Assembly: GCF_044466355.1 (NCBI RefSeq)
Contig: NZ_JBITMQ010000030.1
Location: forward strand, 1 to 50,740
DNA: 50,740 bases
Direction: 5' to 3'
Source of the DNA: Actinophytocola sp044466355
GTDB taxonomy: Bacteria > Actinomycetota > Actinomycetes > Mycobacteriales > Pseudonocardiaceae
Made by a program: the position numbers and the translations under genes. The notes beneath the pieces were generated by a model. The model did not search any database, had not been told where the DNA came from, and was given only the letters and a program-made list of their open reading frames with translations. Positions 37,256 through 46,080 of this stretch are shown here, one piece after another; the stretch's first letter is position 1; each line of letters starts with the position of its first letter.

Positions 37256-38866
37256 TCATCCGAACACCTCGCGGTACTCGCGGTCCGCCCACAGCTCCTC
37301 GTGCGTGCCCACCGCGCGCACGCGGCCCTCCGCCAGCCACACCACCAGATCCGCACGCGCGGCGGTCGACAGCCGGTGCGTCACCACCAGCCGGGTCCGC
37401 CCACCCGCCTCGATCATCGCGTTGCTGATCCGCAGTTCCGTCACCATGTCCACACTGGACGTCGCGTCGTCCAGCACCAGCAACCGCGACGCGCCCCACG
37501 CCCGCGCCAGTCCCAGCCGCTGCAGCTCACCGCCCGACATCGGCGCCGACGACAGCGGCGTGTCGTACCCGGACGGCAGCCGCGACACGAACTCGTGTGC
37601 GTACGCCGCCCGCGCCGCCTCCTCCGGGCGCGCCCCGATCGCCGCGCCCACCGTCGCACCGACCAGGCGTGGCCGTTCGAACGCCACCCCCACCGCCGCC
37701 CGCAGCTCCGCGTGCGACAACGCAGGCAACGGCACCCCGTCCAGCAGCACGGTCCCGGCCGTCGGGTCACGCAGCCGCGCCGCCACCTCCGCGAGCACCG
37801 ACTTCCCGGCCCCCGACCGGCCCACCACGGCCGCCGAGGAACCGCCCGGCACGGTGAAGGAAACGTCGCTCAGCAGCCCGTCGACCGACACCCCGCAGAA
37901 CGCCAGCCGCCCCCGCCCCCACGGCAACGCCCCGTCCCCGTGCGCCACGACCGGCGCCGCCAGCACCGCACCCACCCGGGTCGCACCGGCCCGGGCCCGT
38001 GCCAGCCTGCCGAACACGCTCGTCAGGTTCCCCAGCCCCGCGCCGAGCATCGCGTACTGCCCGGCCGCGAACAGCTCCCCCGCCGTGATCCGCCCCGCCG
38101 ACAGCGCCCATCCCCCGGTGCCCAGCACCGCGACCAGCACCAGCGGTCCCACCACCGCGCCCTGTGCCGCCGACCCCGACAGCACCCGCCAGCTCCGCAT
38201 GCCCTGCTCGTGCAGCTCGGGCAACGGCGCCAGCACCCGGCGCTCCTCCCGGTCGACGGTGCCCGCCGCGGCGATCGTCCGCAGCCCGGTGAGCGACTCC
38301 GACAGCCGCGCCGCGATCCGGCCCTGCACCGTCAGGTACGAGGTCACCACCGACGCGGTCCGCAACGTGAACAGCCGCAGCACCACCGCGACCAGCGCGA
38401 CACCGGCGAGGAACGCCACCGAGAGCCAGACGTCCAGCCACGCCAGCAGGAACAGGCTGCCCACCGGCGGGAGCACCGCCGTCCACACCGTCACCAGCGC
38501 GGGCCCCGCGTTCGCGGCCTCCACCGCGTTGCCCGACACCCGGCTCACCAGGTCACCGGTCGCGAACCCGTGCCGGGGGCCCGCCGCCAGCACGTGCCGC
38601 ACCACCCGGTCACGCAGCCACGCGGTCGTGCCCGCGACGCACGCCGTGCCGGCGAACGCGTCGACCAGATCCGTCGCGATCCCCAGCACCACCACACCCG
38701 CCGCCAGCCAGAACCACACCGGCGAACCGCCGTAGACGATCGCGTCGACCGCCTTGCCCAGCACCACCGGCAACGCCAGCGCACCGACCGTGCCGAGCAG
38801 CGCGCTGAACCCGATCACCGGCAGCCAGGCGCCTGCTTTCCGGACGATCTCGCCGAAGGCGGTCAC
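37256..38866 (-). CDS. ABC exporter half, lanthipeptide cluster (RamA-like)
   Basis: 536 residues from GTG 38866 with AAAGGG 6 bp upstream. Six membrane helices (about 10-290) precede an ATPase domain with Walker A GRSGAGKS, signature MSGGELQRLGLAR and Walker B LLVLDDATSSVD, in which Asp replaces the usual catalytic Glu. The H-loop VVTHRLST is present. A conservative Glu-to-Asp change in one subunit, with an intact partner, is typical for heterodimeric exporters having one degenerate ATP site. The gene begins 120 bp after lanA, beyond a strong hairpin that may lower transport-gene expression relative to the precursor. Confidence 0.88.
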   Translation of the reverse strand: MTAFGEIVRKAGAWLPVIGFSALLGTVGALALPVVLGKAVDAIVYGGSPVWFWLAAGVVVLGIATDLVDAFAGTACVAGTTAWLRDRVVRHVLAAGPRHGFATGDLVSRVSGNAVEAANAGPALVTVWTAVLPPVGSLFLLAWLDVWLSVAFLAGVALVAVVLRLFTLRTASVVTSYLTVQGRIAARLSESLTGLRTIAAAGTVDREERRVLAPLPELHEQGMRSWRVLSGSAAQGAVVGPLVLVAVLGTGGWALSAGRITAGELFAAGQYAMLGAGLGNLTSVFGRLARARAGATRVGAVLAAPVVAHGDGALPWGRGRLAFCGVSVDGLLSDVSFTVPGGSSAAVVGRSGAGKSVLAEVAARLRDPTAGTVLLDGVPLPALSHAELRAAVGVAFERPRLVGATVGAAIGARPEEAARAAYAHEFVSRLPSGYDTPLSSAPMSGGELQRLGLARAWGASRLLVLDDATSSVDMVTELRISNAMIEAGGRTRLVVTHRLSTAARADLVVWLAEGRVRAVGTHEELWADREYREVFG

Positions 38867-38885
38867 GGGTTACCCTTTCCGCAGG

Positions 38886-38926
38886 GTCGCGGCCCCGGAC
38901 AAACGCCAGTTGTCCGGGACCGCGTC
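38886..38926 (-). terminator. Strong hairpin between lanA and the ABC genes
   Basis: The arms 38886-38902 and 38910-38926 pair at 15 of 17 positions around a 7-nt loop (core TCCCGGACAA). It lies 60 bp after the lanA stop and 20 bp before the transporter start. A leaky terminator or mRNA stabiliser here would let the precursor mRNA accumulate above the transporter mRNA, as in other lanthipeptide operons. There is no T-run. Confidence 0.6.
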
Positions 38927-38986
38927 CCGCTACGACATCCAGGTGGACGTCAGCTGAGCGACATGCCCACTCAGCGGCGGATTCAC

Positions 38987-39133
38987 TCAGTGGCAGATCA
39001 GCACGCTCAGGCCGGAGCCGCCACCGCACAGGGTGACGGACAGGTTGGACGGGCAGGAGTGCCCGCTGCCGCTGCTGCCGCCGGTCGCGGTCTGCGGCGC
39101 GGCTTCCATGCCCTGCAGGTCGAGAAGTGCCAT
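38987..39133 (-). CDS. lanA: Class III lanthipeptide precursor (SapB/AmfS-like)
   Basis: 48 residues from ATG 39133 with AAGGAG spaced 6 nt. The leader begins MALLDLQGME, carrying the LxDLQ motif recognised by class III synthetases. The core region contains two S-x-x-S-x-x-x-C motifs, SNLSVTLC and SGLSVLIC, separated by Gly-rich residues, plus an additional Cys in HSCPS. Family knowledge: such motifs become lanthionine or labionin rings; two hydrophobic rings give SapB its surfactant properties. The gene lies 25 bp after lanKC and 120 bp before the exporter gene, the same order as ramC-ramS-ramA-ramB. The extra Cys27 in the core is not a usual SapB feature. Confidence 0.93.
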   Translation of the reverse strand: MALLDLQGMEAAPQTATGGSSGSGHSCPSNLSVTLCGGGSGLSVLICH

Positions 39134-39158
39134 TGTCGGCTCCTTATTCGGGGTTTCC

Positions 39159-41744
39159 TCACTGACCCACGCCTGCTGGCGCGGGGGTCTGTTGGGTCAG
39201 GGTCAGCAACGGTGCCCGTACCGACCGGTCGTGCAGTGCGGCACCGAGCGCGAGCAGCACGCCCGCGGTCCCGGTCGCGAGGTCCATCGACAGTCGCAGC
39301 AGCCCGGTCCCGGGGAACGCCATGCCGTCGCCGTACGGCAGCGCGTGCCACGCGAGGTTGCGGACCTGCCGGGCGACGTCCGGGTCGGTGACGGGATCGG
39401 CGGCACGGCCGGCCAGGTAGAGCAGCACACCGGCGCGACCCGTGAGCAGGCCCGGCAGGATGTACATGGGTGAGCGGGCGGTGCGGGCCACCGCCGCCGA
39501 CACCTCGGCGAACCGGTCGTCGTGGCGCCTGCGCAGGTACTCGTCGAGCACCACGCCGATGCCGATGCTGCCGCCGTCGAGGTAGGGCATGGACCGCCAG
39601 CCCTCGTTGACCTCGACCGTGCCGTTGTCCCGCCACACGCACCGCCGCAGGTCGAACCGCAACGCGTCCGCCGCGCGGTCGAGGTACGCGGCGTCGCCGG
39701 TGACGTCGTACATGCGCAGCAGGAACAGGGCCGCGCCGGACCGGCCGCGGAACAGGCCCGCCCACGGCTGACCGGACCCGCTGACCGGGTTCTCCTCGGT
39801 CGCCTCCTCGGGGCCCTGCGCGTCCGCGACGAGTTCCGCCGCCCGGTGCGCGGCCGTCCGCAGGCCGGCCTCGGCCGTCGACTCGGCCAGGTGCAGCAGG
39901 TTCAGCCCGAACCCGGACACGCCGCCGAACAGGTCGTGCCCCATGGACTCCCAGTTCTCGCGCAGGCAGATGTCGACGACGTCGAGCGCCTCCTGCCGGT
40001 GGCCGAGGTGCGCCAGCGTGAACGCGGCACCGTGCAGCCCGTCGTAGAGACCGAGTCTGCTGCCACCCGGTGGGTTCGTCGCCCGCCGCAGCAGCCACTG
40101 TTCGTACTCCTCGACGCGGCCGCCGCCGGTGACGTCCAACGCGTACAGCACTCCGGCCGCACCGTACGCGAGCCCGAGCCCACCGACCGCGAACTGTTGC
40201 GGGTCACCGGGGAACAGCCGGTCGTCGCGCTCGGGTGTGGCGCTCGCGTGGATCGACCTCACCAGGTCGGCACGCAGCGCCGGCCAGGTAGCGGGGTCCG
40301 GTTCGATGCGCGGGTGCGGCACGTCCGGCGTGCCGGGCGGCACGATCGTGTCGATCGCGGTCCGCAGGAACTCCTCCGGCACCGGGAAGTGCTCGGTGAT
40401 GATCTCCGCGAAGTGCCGTGCCTTCAACCGGTGCAGGCCGAGCAGGTTGGTCATCGGCAGGAACAGCGCGAACTTCAGGCACGCCAGGGCGTAGCGGTCC
40501 ATGGCGAACCCGTGCACGTCGCGCGGTGGCGCGAAGCCGGGGTTGTTGAGGCCGGGCCGCGTGGCCTCCTCGACCGGCGCCGTCACCTCGTAGTCCAGCA
40601 ACGCGACCGTGTCGTCGGGACGCACCACGATGTTGAACAGGTGCAGGTCGCCGTACACGATCCCCCGTGCGTGGATCTGCGCGACGGTCTCGGTCACCTG
40701 GTGGTGGATCTTCCTGGCCCACCGGGTGAAGTCGGCGTAGTCGGCCGCCGTCGACGACGGGTCGACCAGCGGGTAGCGCAGCACGATCGCCTTGCCGAGC
40801 ACGTCGCCGTCGACGTGGTCCATGACGAGGAACAGGTGCTCGCCCACCGTGAACAGGTCGTGCACCGCCGGGACGCCGGGGATGCCCGCGAGCCTGGTGA
40901 GCGTCTCGTGCTCGCGGGTCAGGCGCTGGACCGCGTCGTGGCCGTAGCTGTCGAGCCCGGCGTGCGGGCGTGCCTCCTTGAGCACGATCTCGTCGCCGGT
41001 GCGGGTGTCGCGGCCCGCGTAGATGCCGCCGCCGTTGGAGAAGTGCAGCACCCGCTCGATCGTGTACGGCAGGTCGGCGACGGTCACCGCGTTGCGGGCC
41101 GCGAGATGCGGTTCGAGGAACGCGGGGAGCGTCACCCACGCGGGCACGTGGAACACGGGGTCGCGGCGGTCGGCGACGAGGTTGCCGTCGAGGTCCGCGA
41201 TGGCCTCGACCACCGCACCCGTGCTGTCCACCGTGTGCCGGTTGGCGAAGGCGCCGTACCGCACGTAGAGCGGGCCGCTCCCCCAGCGCAGGTCGGAGAG
41301 GATGTAGGGGCTGCGCTCACCGTCGAGCTGACCGCCGAGTTCGGTGAGGATGCGCTCGCACGCGGCGTCGTCCGCCGGGTAGATCGTGACGAGCTTGCCC
41401 GCGTACCCGCGCGGCGCGTACTTCGACACCCGGGCGAGCAGCGCGGTGGACGACCGCAGGAACTTGAACGAGATGCCGCGCGCGACGCAGTACTCCCACA
41501 CCGTGTCGAGGACGCGGTCGGCGTTGTCCTGGGTCGCCGAGGCGTGGATCTTCCAGCCCTGCAGCGGGAGAGCCTGCCGCACCGGCGGGTTGATCACGAA
41601 CCAGTCGTCCTGTTCGCGCGACGTCCACCCGTCCGGCAGCGGGCGCGCCGCGGTCGCGAACGACTCGCCCGCGGTGGCCTCGGAGTGCATCGCGTCGTAG
41701 AACGACGGATCAGCCATGCAGAACGGCTGGTAGTCCTGGTCCAT
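39159..41744 (-). CDS. lanKC: Class III lanthipeptide synthetase LanKC (RamC-like)
   Basis: 861 residues from ATG 41744 (MDQDYQPFCMADPSFYD, typical of RamC/AmfT starts); an ATG 30 bp upstream adds an unusual decapeptide. Three domains: N-terminal phosphoSer/Thr lyase (about 1-220), kinase (about 230-510; FSNGGGIYAG glycine loop, Lys256 in VLKEARP, catalytic VYGDLHLFN, metal site LLDYE), and C-terminal LanC-like cyclase (about 520-850; GLYDGLHGAAFTLAHL, GRAGVLLYL). It phosphorylates Ser/Thr in the precursor, eliminates phosphate to dehydroamino acids, and closes thioether rings. The LanC zinc-ligand set (Cys, Cys-His) is not visible, as expected for class III. First gene of the cluster; the promoter should lie in 41745-41850. 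Confidence 0.93.
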   Translation of the reverse strand: MDQDYQPFCMADPSFYDAMHSEATAGESFATAARPLPDGWTSREQDDWFVINPPVRQALPLQGWKIHASATQDNADRVLDTVWEYCVARGISFKFLRSSTALLARVSKYAPRGYAGKLVTIYPADDAACERILTELGGQLDGERSPYILSDLRWGSGPLYVRYGAFANRHTVDSTGAVVEAIADLDGNLVADRRDPVFHVPAWVTLPAFLEPHLAARNAVTVADLPYTIERVLHFSNGGGIYAGRDTRTGDEIVLKEARPHAGLDSYGHDAVQRLTREHETLTRLAGIPGVPAVHDLFTVGEHLFLVMDHVDGDVLGKAIVLRYPLVDPSSTAADYADFTRWARKIHHQVTETVAQIHARGIVYGDLHLFNIVVRPDDTVALLDYEVTAPVEEATRPGLNNPGFAPPRDVHGFAMDRYALACLKFALFLPMTNLLGLHRLKARHFAEIITEHFPVPEEFLRTAIDTIVPPGTPDVPHPRIEPDPATWPALRADLVRSIHASATPERDDRLFPGDPQQFAVGGLGLAYGAAGVLYALDVTGGGRVEEYEQWLLRRATNPPGGSRLGLYDGLHGAAFTLAHLGHRQEALDVVDICLRENWESMGHDLFGGVSGFGLNLLHLAESTAEAGLRTAAHRAAELVADAQGPEEATEENPVSGSGQPWAGLFRGRSGAALFLLRMYDVTGDAAYLDRAADALRFDLRRCVWRDNGTVEVNEGWRSMPYLDGGSIGIGVVLDEYLRRRHDDRFAEVSAAVARTARSPMYILPGLLTGRAGVLLYLAGRAADPVTDPDVARQVRNLAWHALPYGDGMAFPGTGLLRLSMDLATGTAGVLLALGAALHDRSVRAPLLTLTQQTPAPAGVGQ

Positions 41745-41950
41745 CCCGGTTCGCTCCGCTCGTCGGTAGGTCACCCGAGAGCAATCGTTGCGCTACGGAG
41801 CGCCTCGGATTAGTGCAAACCGTCACAGCAAGACCACGCGATTGTCACATAATGCTGTGTTTATGGAACCGTTCCACTGTTCAGGCCGGCCGGACGTGCA
41901 CGGGAATCCTCCCGGGCATTCCTGATGACAGTTGCGGGTTTCTTTCCAAC

Positions 41951-42844
41951 CTATTGCACGGCCGCGTCCCGCAGAGCACCGAGCAGCCCGGCGAGGGCGG
42001 GCTGCGCGAGCGAGGTTTCCCTTACCGCCGCGTAGATCGCGCGGAACGGCTCGGGCTTGCGCACCCGCCGCACGACGACCCCGGGATGGCGTTGACCGAG
42101 CCCCATCCGCGGAATCAAGGTCACGCCGAGACCAGCGGCCACAAATCCCTGTGCGGTGGCGTAGTCGTCGCTCTCCACGACGAAATTCGGGCTGAATCCC
42201 GCGGCCGCGCACGCGCTCAACATCAATTCTATGCACGGGCCCGCGCTGAGCTCGTTGTTGACCCAGGGCTCGTCGGCGAGATCGACGAGGTCCAGCACGC
42301 GCTTCGCGGCGAGGCGGTGCCCCTTCGGCAGGACCGCGTGGTACGGGTCGTCGAGGAGGTGCACCATGCGGATGCCGTCCCGGACCTGCTCCCTCGGCGA
42401 CACCACGATCCCGAGGTCCGCGCGCCCCTGTTCCACCTCCACCATCGGGTCCTGCGGGTCGATCAGCTTCAGGTCGACCTGGACGCGGGGGTGGTCGGCC
42501 CGCAGCTTCGCGAGCGCGGGCGGCACGAGCGCGGCGCCCGCGGTGGCGAAGTAGCGGATCGCGAGGCGCCCGGTGCGCCCGGCACGCAGGTCCGCCAGCG
42601 CGGTCTCGGCCTCCGCGACGTGCGTGGCGATGATCGCCGCGTGCTCGGTCAGGAGCCTGCCCGCCGCCGTCGCCCGCACACCGCGGCCGATCCGCTCCAG
42701 GAGCGGCACACCCGCCTGCCGCTCCAACGCGGCGACCTGCTGGCTCACCGCCGAGGGCGTGTAGCCCAGGTTCGTCGCCGCCGCCGTGACCGACCCGCTG
42801 GTGACGACGGCACGCAGCACCTGCATTCTTCGCACGTCGAGCAT
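41951..42844 (-). CDS. LysR-family regulator
   Basis: 297 residues from ATG 42844. An N-terminal winged helix-turn-helix (MLDVRRMQVLRAVVTSGSVT through TPSAVSQQVAALERQAGVPL, 1-50) is followed by a linker helix and a periplasmic-binding-protein-like effector domain (about 90-295). It is divergent from the EamA transporter gene with about 70 bp between the starts. This is the classical LysR arrangement in which the regulator controls its neighbour and itself. The effector cannot be predicted. The intergenic block 41745-41950 on its other side contains only the lanKC promoter region and the end of this gene. Confidence 0.9.
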   Translation of the reverse strand: MLDVRRMQVLRAVVTSGSVTAAATNLGYTPSAVSQQVAALERQAGVPLLERIGRGVRATAAGRLLTEHAAIIATHVAEAETALADLRAGRTGRLAIRYFATAGAALVPPALAKLRADHPRVQVDLKLIDPQDPMVEVEQGRADLGIVVSPREQVRDGIRMVHLLDDPYHAVLPKGHRLAAKRVLDLVDLADEPWVNNELSAGPCIELMLSACAAAGFSPNFVVESDDYATAQGFVAAGLGVTLIPRMGLGQRHPGVVVRRVRKPEPFRAIYAAVRETSLAQPALAGLLGALRDAAVQ

Positions 42845-42915
42845 GTAGCCCACCTTAACGGTTGGTGCAGATCATTTCACTTGTCCTGTCGAATCGGCCG
42901 GGAGACCGTGGAGAC

Positions 42916-43782
42916 GTGGTGCGAATGGGTGTGCTCGCCCTGCTGTGGGGCTCAGGTTTCCTGTGGATCAAGCTCGCGCTGACGGGCTTGAGCCCCGCAC
43001 AGGTGACGGTACTGCGCTGCGTGCTCGGCGCGGGCGTGCTGCTGGCCCTCGCGGTCGCGGCGCGGCAGCGCCTCCCCCGGGACCGCGCGACCTGGCGACG
43101 ACTGGTGATCGCCGCGCTCTTCTGCAACACGTTGCCGTTCGCGCTGTTCAGCATCGGTGAGCAGACCGTGGACTCCGGGGTCGCGGGCGTGCTGAACGCC
43201 ACCACGCCGCTGTGGTCCATGCTGGTCGGCCTGGCGCTCGGCGAGCGCTACGCACCCGTGCGGCTGGTCGGCCTGGGCGTCGGCTTCTGCGGCGTGGTGC
43301 TGATCTTCGCCCCGTGGCAGCGCCACGGCCTGGCCAGTTGGGGTGCGCTTGCCCTGCTCGCGGCGGCCGCCAGCTACGCGGTGGCGTTCGCGTACATGGG
43401 CCGCCACCTGGTCCACCGGGGCGACCCGCTGGGCATGTCGGCGGCGCAACTGCTGGTGGCGACGGGTCTGGCCGCGCTCGCGCTCCCGGCGGGCGGCCTC
43501 GACTGGTCGGGCGCGACGACCGGCTCACTGCTGGCGGTCGGCGTCCTCGGGATCGTCGCGACCGGCGTGACGTTCCACCTCAACAACCGCCTGATCGCCA
43601 CCGAGGGTGCCACCGCGGCGGCGACCGTCGGCTACCTGCTGCCGGTCGTGTCGGTGGCGCTGGGCGCGCTGGTGCTGGGCGAGGACGTCGGTGCGCGGGT
43701 GCTCGCGGGGATGGCGGTGGTGCTGGCCGGAGTGGCGCTGACCCGTCACCCCGTCGCCGCGGCCCGAAAGGTGCGCCGGTAG
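42916..43782 (+). CDS. EamA/DMT-family transporter
   Basis: 288 residues from GTG 42916, behind GGGAGA at 42899; ATG 42925 and a TTG at 42862 are alternatives. Ten hydrophobic helices are arranged as two five-helix EamA repeats, each beginning with a typical GSGFLWIKLAL or GVTFHLNNRLIA segment. The family exports metabolites such as amino acids or drugs. It is paired divergently with the LysR gene, which probably regulates it. The last 37 bp overlap the 3' end of the convergent AraC-type gene. Confidence 0.85.
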   Translation: MVRMGVLALLWGSGFLWIKLALTGLSPAQVTVLRCVLGAGVLLALAVAARQRLPRDRATWRRLVIAALFCNTLPFALFSIGEQTVDSGVAGVLNATTPLWSMLVGLALGERYAPVRLVGLGVGFCGVVLIFAPWQRHGLASWGALALLAAAASYAVAFAYMGRHLVHRGDPLGMSAAQLLVATGLAALALPAGGLDWSGATTGSLLAVGVLGIVATGVTFHLNNRLIATEGATAAATVGYLLPVVSVALGALVLGEDVGARVLAGMAVVLAGVALTRHPVAAARKVRR

Positions 43783-44693
43783 GCCGCGGGTGTCGTGCCG
43801 TAGGCCCGCTGGAAGTGCTGGCGCAACCCGCTTCCCGTGCCCAGCCCACTGCGCGCCGCGACCGTCTCGATCGGCAGGTCCGTCGCCTCGAGCAGTTCTC
43901 GCGCCCGCGCGAGCCGCTGCTGGTTCAGCCACGCGAGGGGCGTCGCGCCGACCCGGTCCGCGAAGTGGCGCCCGAACGTCCGCAGGCTCATCCCCGCCCG
44001 GTCGGCCAGCTCCGCCATCGTCAACGGCCGGTCGAGGTGGCGGACCGCCCACTCCAGCACGGGCCCGAACCCGTCCGTGCGGGCGGGCAGCGGTGCCGGG
44101 ACGTACTGCGACTGCCCGCCTTCCCGGTGCGGCGCGATCACCATCCGCCTGCTGACCTCGGCCGCGACCGCCGCACCGAAGTCGGTCCGCACGATGTGCA
44201 GGCACAGGTCCAGCGCGGCGGCGGTGCCCGCGCTGGTGAGAACGTCGCCGTCGTCGATGTACAGCGGGCGCTCGTCCACGGTCACCGCCGGGTACCGCCG
44301 CCGCAGGTCGTCGGCGTACATCCAGTGCGTGGTCACGGTCCGGCCGTCGAGCAGCCCCGCGGCGGCGAGCACGAACGCGCCCGTGCACAGCGACGCGATC
44401 CGCGCGCCCCTGGCGTGCGCCTTCCGCAACGCGGACAGCAGCGCGGGCGGTGCCTCGTAGTCCGGCATCACGCACGCGGGCACCACCACCAGGTCGGCCG
44501 TGCGCAGCGCGGACAGCCCGGCCCGCGCCGACAGCGTCAGCCCGGCCGACGCCCGGTGTGCGCCGGCACCGCACACGACCAGCTCGTACCAGCCCGGCAC
44601 GAGGTCCGCGCGGTCGGTGGCGCCGAACACCCCGACCGGCACGGCGAGCTCGAACAAGGCGACGGTCTCCAGCATCGGCACGACGACACGCAT
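43746..44693 (-). CDS. GlxA-type AraC regulator with DJ-1/PfpI domain
   Basis: 315 residues. An N-terminal DJ-1/PfpI-like domain (about 1-175) contains the elbow ASLCTGAFVLAAAGLLDG and THWMYADDL. An AraC helix-turn-helix pair follows (about 205-310; LTMAELADRAGMSLRTFGRH and FQRAYGTTPAAYRRTF). The elbow Cys is retained, but catalytic activity is not expected in this regulator group. It is divergent from the MFS gene at 44764 with 70 bp between starts, so it probably regulates that transporter. The 3' end overlaps the EamA gene. Confidence 0.9.
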   Translation of the reverse strand: MRVVVPMLETVALFELAVPVGVFGATDRADLVPGWYELVVCGAGAHRASAGLTLSARAGLSALRTADLVVVPACVMPDYEAPPALLSALRKAHARGARIASLCTGAFVLAAAGLLDGRTVTTHWMYADDLRRRYPAVTVDERPLYIDDGDVLTSAGTAAALDLCLHIVRTDFGAAVAAEVSRRMVIAPHREGGQSQYVPAPLPARTDGFGPVLEWAVRHLDRPLTMAELADRAGMSLRTFGRHFADRVGATPLAWLNQQRLARARELLEATDLPIETVAARSGLGTGSGLRQHFQRAYGTTPAAYRRTFRAAATG

Positions 44694-44763
44694 GGCGTAA
44701 ATCTATCGCAGCGTGACGTTCGCGCCACTGTTCACCGTGGCCGGTCCGGCCGAGGCTGTGCAC

Positions 44764-45885
44764 ATGACGATCACCCAGAACCGCACCGTGTGGCACCTCT
44801 CGGCCGCCGGGCTCGCCGCGATCGGCGTCAGTTTCGGCTTCGCCCGGTACGGTTTCGGCCTGTTCCTGCCGGACCTGCGTGCCACGTTCGACCTGGACGT
44901 GGCGACCGTCGGCCTGATCGGCAGCGGCACCTACGCCGGCTACCTCGCCGCGCTCACGCTCGTGGGGCTGCTGTCGGCGCGGCTCGGGCCGCGGCCGCTG
45001 ATCGTGGCGGCCGGCGTGTGCGCGACGGCGGGGTTGGCGCTGGTGTCGGTCGCGGAGCACACGCCTGTGCTGGTCGCCGGGCTGCTGCTCGCGGGCACCA
45101 GCTCGGGGTGGGCGTGGGCGCCGTACTCGGACGTGGTCCGCGCGATGGTCGCGCCGGACCGGCAGGAACGCGTGCTCGCCATCGTGCCCAACGGCACCGC
45201 GTTCGGCACCGCGGTCGCCGGAGTGCTGGCGCTGGCGGTCCCGTGGCGGCCCGCATGGGTGCTGTTCGCGGCTGCCGCGCTCGCGGTGACGCTGTACAAC
45301 GCGTGGCTGCTGCGCGGGCTGCCGCGGCCGGAACGCGTTGCCGCACAACGGATCCGGCTGACCGCCGCGTCGGTGCCGCTGTTCGTGTCGGCGTTCTCCT
45401 ACGGCGTCGTGGGGTCGGTGTACTGGACGTTCGCGGTCGACATGATCGCCGACGACACGGCGGGCCCGCTGTTCTGGACGCTCATCGGCGTCGCCGGGCT
45501 CGGTGGTCTGCTGACCGACCGGGCGCTCACCCTGCTCGGGCTGCGCCGCACCCACGCGTTGCTGTTCGGCGCGCTGGCGTTCGCGGTCGCCGTGCTCGCG
45601 CTCGCGCCCGGCGCGCTGCCGGCGATCGGGGTGTCGGCCCTGGCGTACGGGCCGGCGTTCATGGCGGTCGCGGCCGTGCTGACCGTGTGGAGCTACCGCG
45701 TGTTCCCGGAACGGCCCGCGGCGGGCTTCAGCGCGGTGGTGTTCTGCCTCGGCCTCGGCACCATCGCAGGGCCCGCGACGCTCGGCGCGTTCGCCGCCGG
45801 GCACGGCCTGCCCGCCGCGTTCCTCCTCACGGCCGGTCTCGCCGCGGCGACGATCGCCGCCCGGCCCGCTACGGCGCGCTCATGA
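44764..45885 (+). CDS. MFS transporter (YbfB-like)
   Basis: 373 residues from ATG 44764; an upstream frame from 44713 has no site support. There are twelve hydrophobic helices. The N-terminal FGFARYGFGLFLPDLRATF is characteristic of the YbfB/MFS_1-like group of bacterial exporters. The central loop PRPERVAAQRIRL separates the two halves. It is probably controlled by the divergent GlxA-type regulator. The stop overlaps the start of the epimerase remnant (ATGA), suggesting that an intact operon partner once followed. Confidence 0.86.
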   Translation: MTITQNRTVWHLSAAGLAAIGVSFGFARYGFGLFLPDLRATFDLDVATVGLIGSGTYAGYLAALTLVGLLSARLGPRPLIVAAGVCATAGLALVSVAEHTPVLVAGLLLAGTSSGWAWAPYSDVVRAMVAPDRQERVLAIVPNGTAFGTAVAGVLALAVPWRPAWVLFAAAALAVTLYNAWLLRGLPRPERVAAQRIRLTAASVPLFVSAFSYGVVGSVYWTFAVDMIADDTAGPLFWTLIGVAGLGGLLTDRALTLLGLRRTHALLFGALAFAVAVLALAPGALPAIGVSALAYGPAFMAVAAVLTVWSYRVFPERPAAGFSAVVFCLGLGTIAGPATLGAFAAGHGLPAAFLLTAGLAAATIAARPATARS

Positions 45886-46080
45886 AGGTGGTGGTCATCG
45901 GCGCGACCGGCATGGTCGGCCAGGGCGTGGTCCGCGAGTGCCCGCCGTCGCCGAACAGAACCCGAAGGCGGTGTGGTGACGTCGACCGACGGGATCGGCC
46001 TGGCCATGCTCGGCATCGCCCGCCACGGCGCGCCGGAACGTGTCATGGACAGCGACACCTTCAACGCCATCACCCCATAG
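45882..46080 (+). pseudogene. Internally deleted NAD-dependent epimerase/NmrA-like gene
   Basis: ATG 45882 overlaps the MFS stop and encodes MKVVVIGATGMVGQGVVREC, the Rossmann start of a NAD(P)-dependent epimerase-like protein. After about 45941 the frame loses meaning. From about 45976 another frame reads TSTDGIGLAMLGIARHGAPE and continues to TAG 46080, matching the C-terminal helix and end of the same family. About 180 codons in the middle are missing. The two preserved ends with a lost centre point to one deletion. The end overlaps the convergent FUSC gene by 11 bp. Confidence 0.7.
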
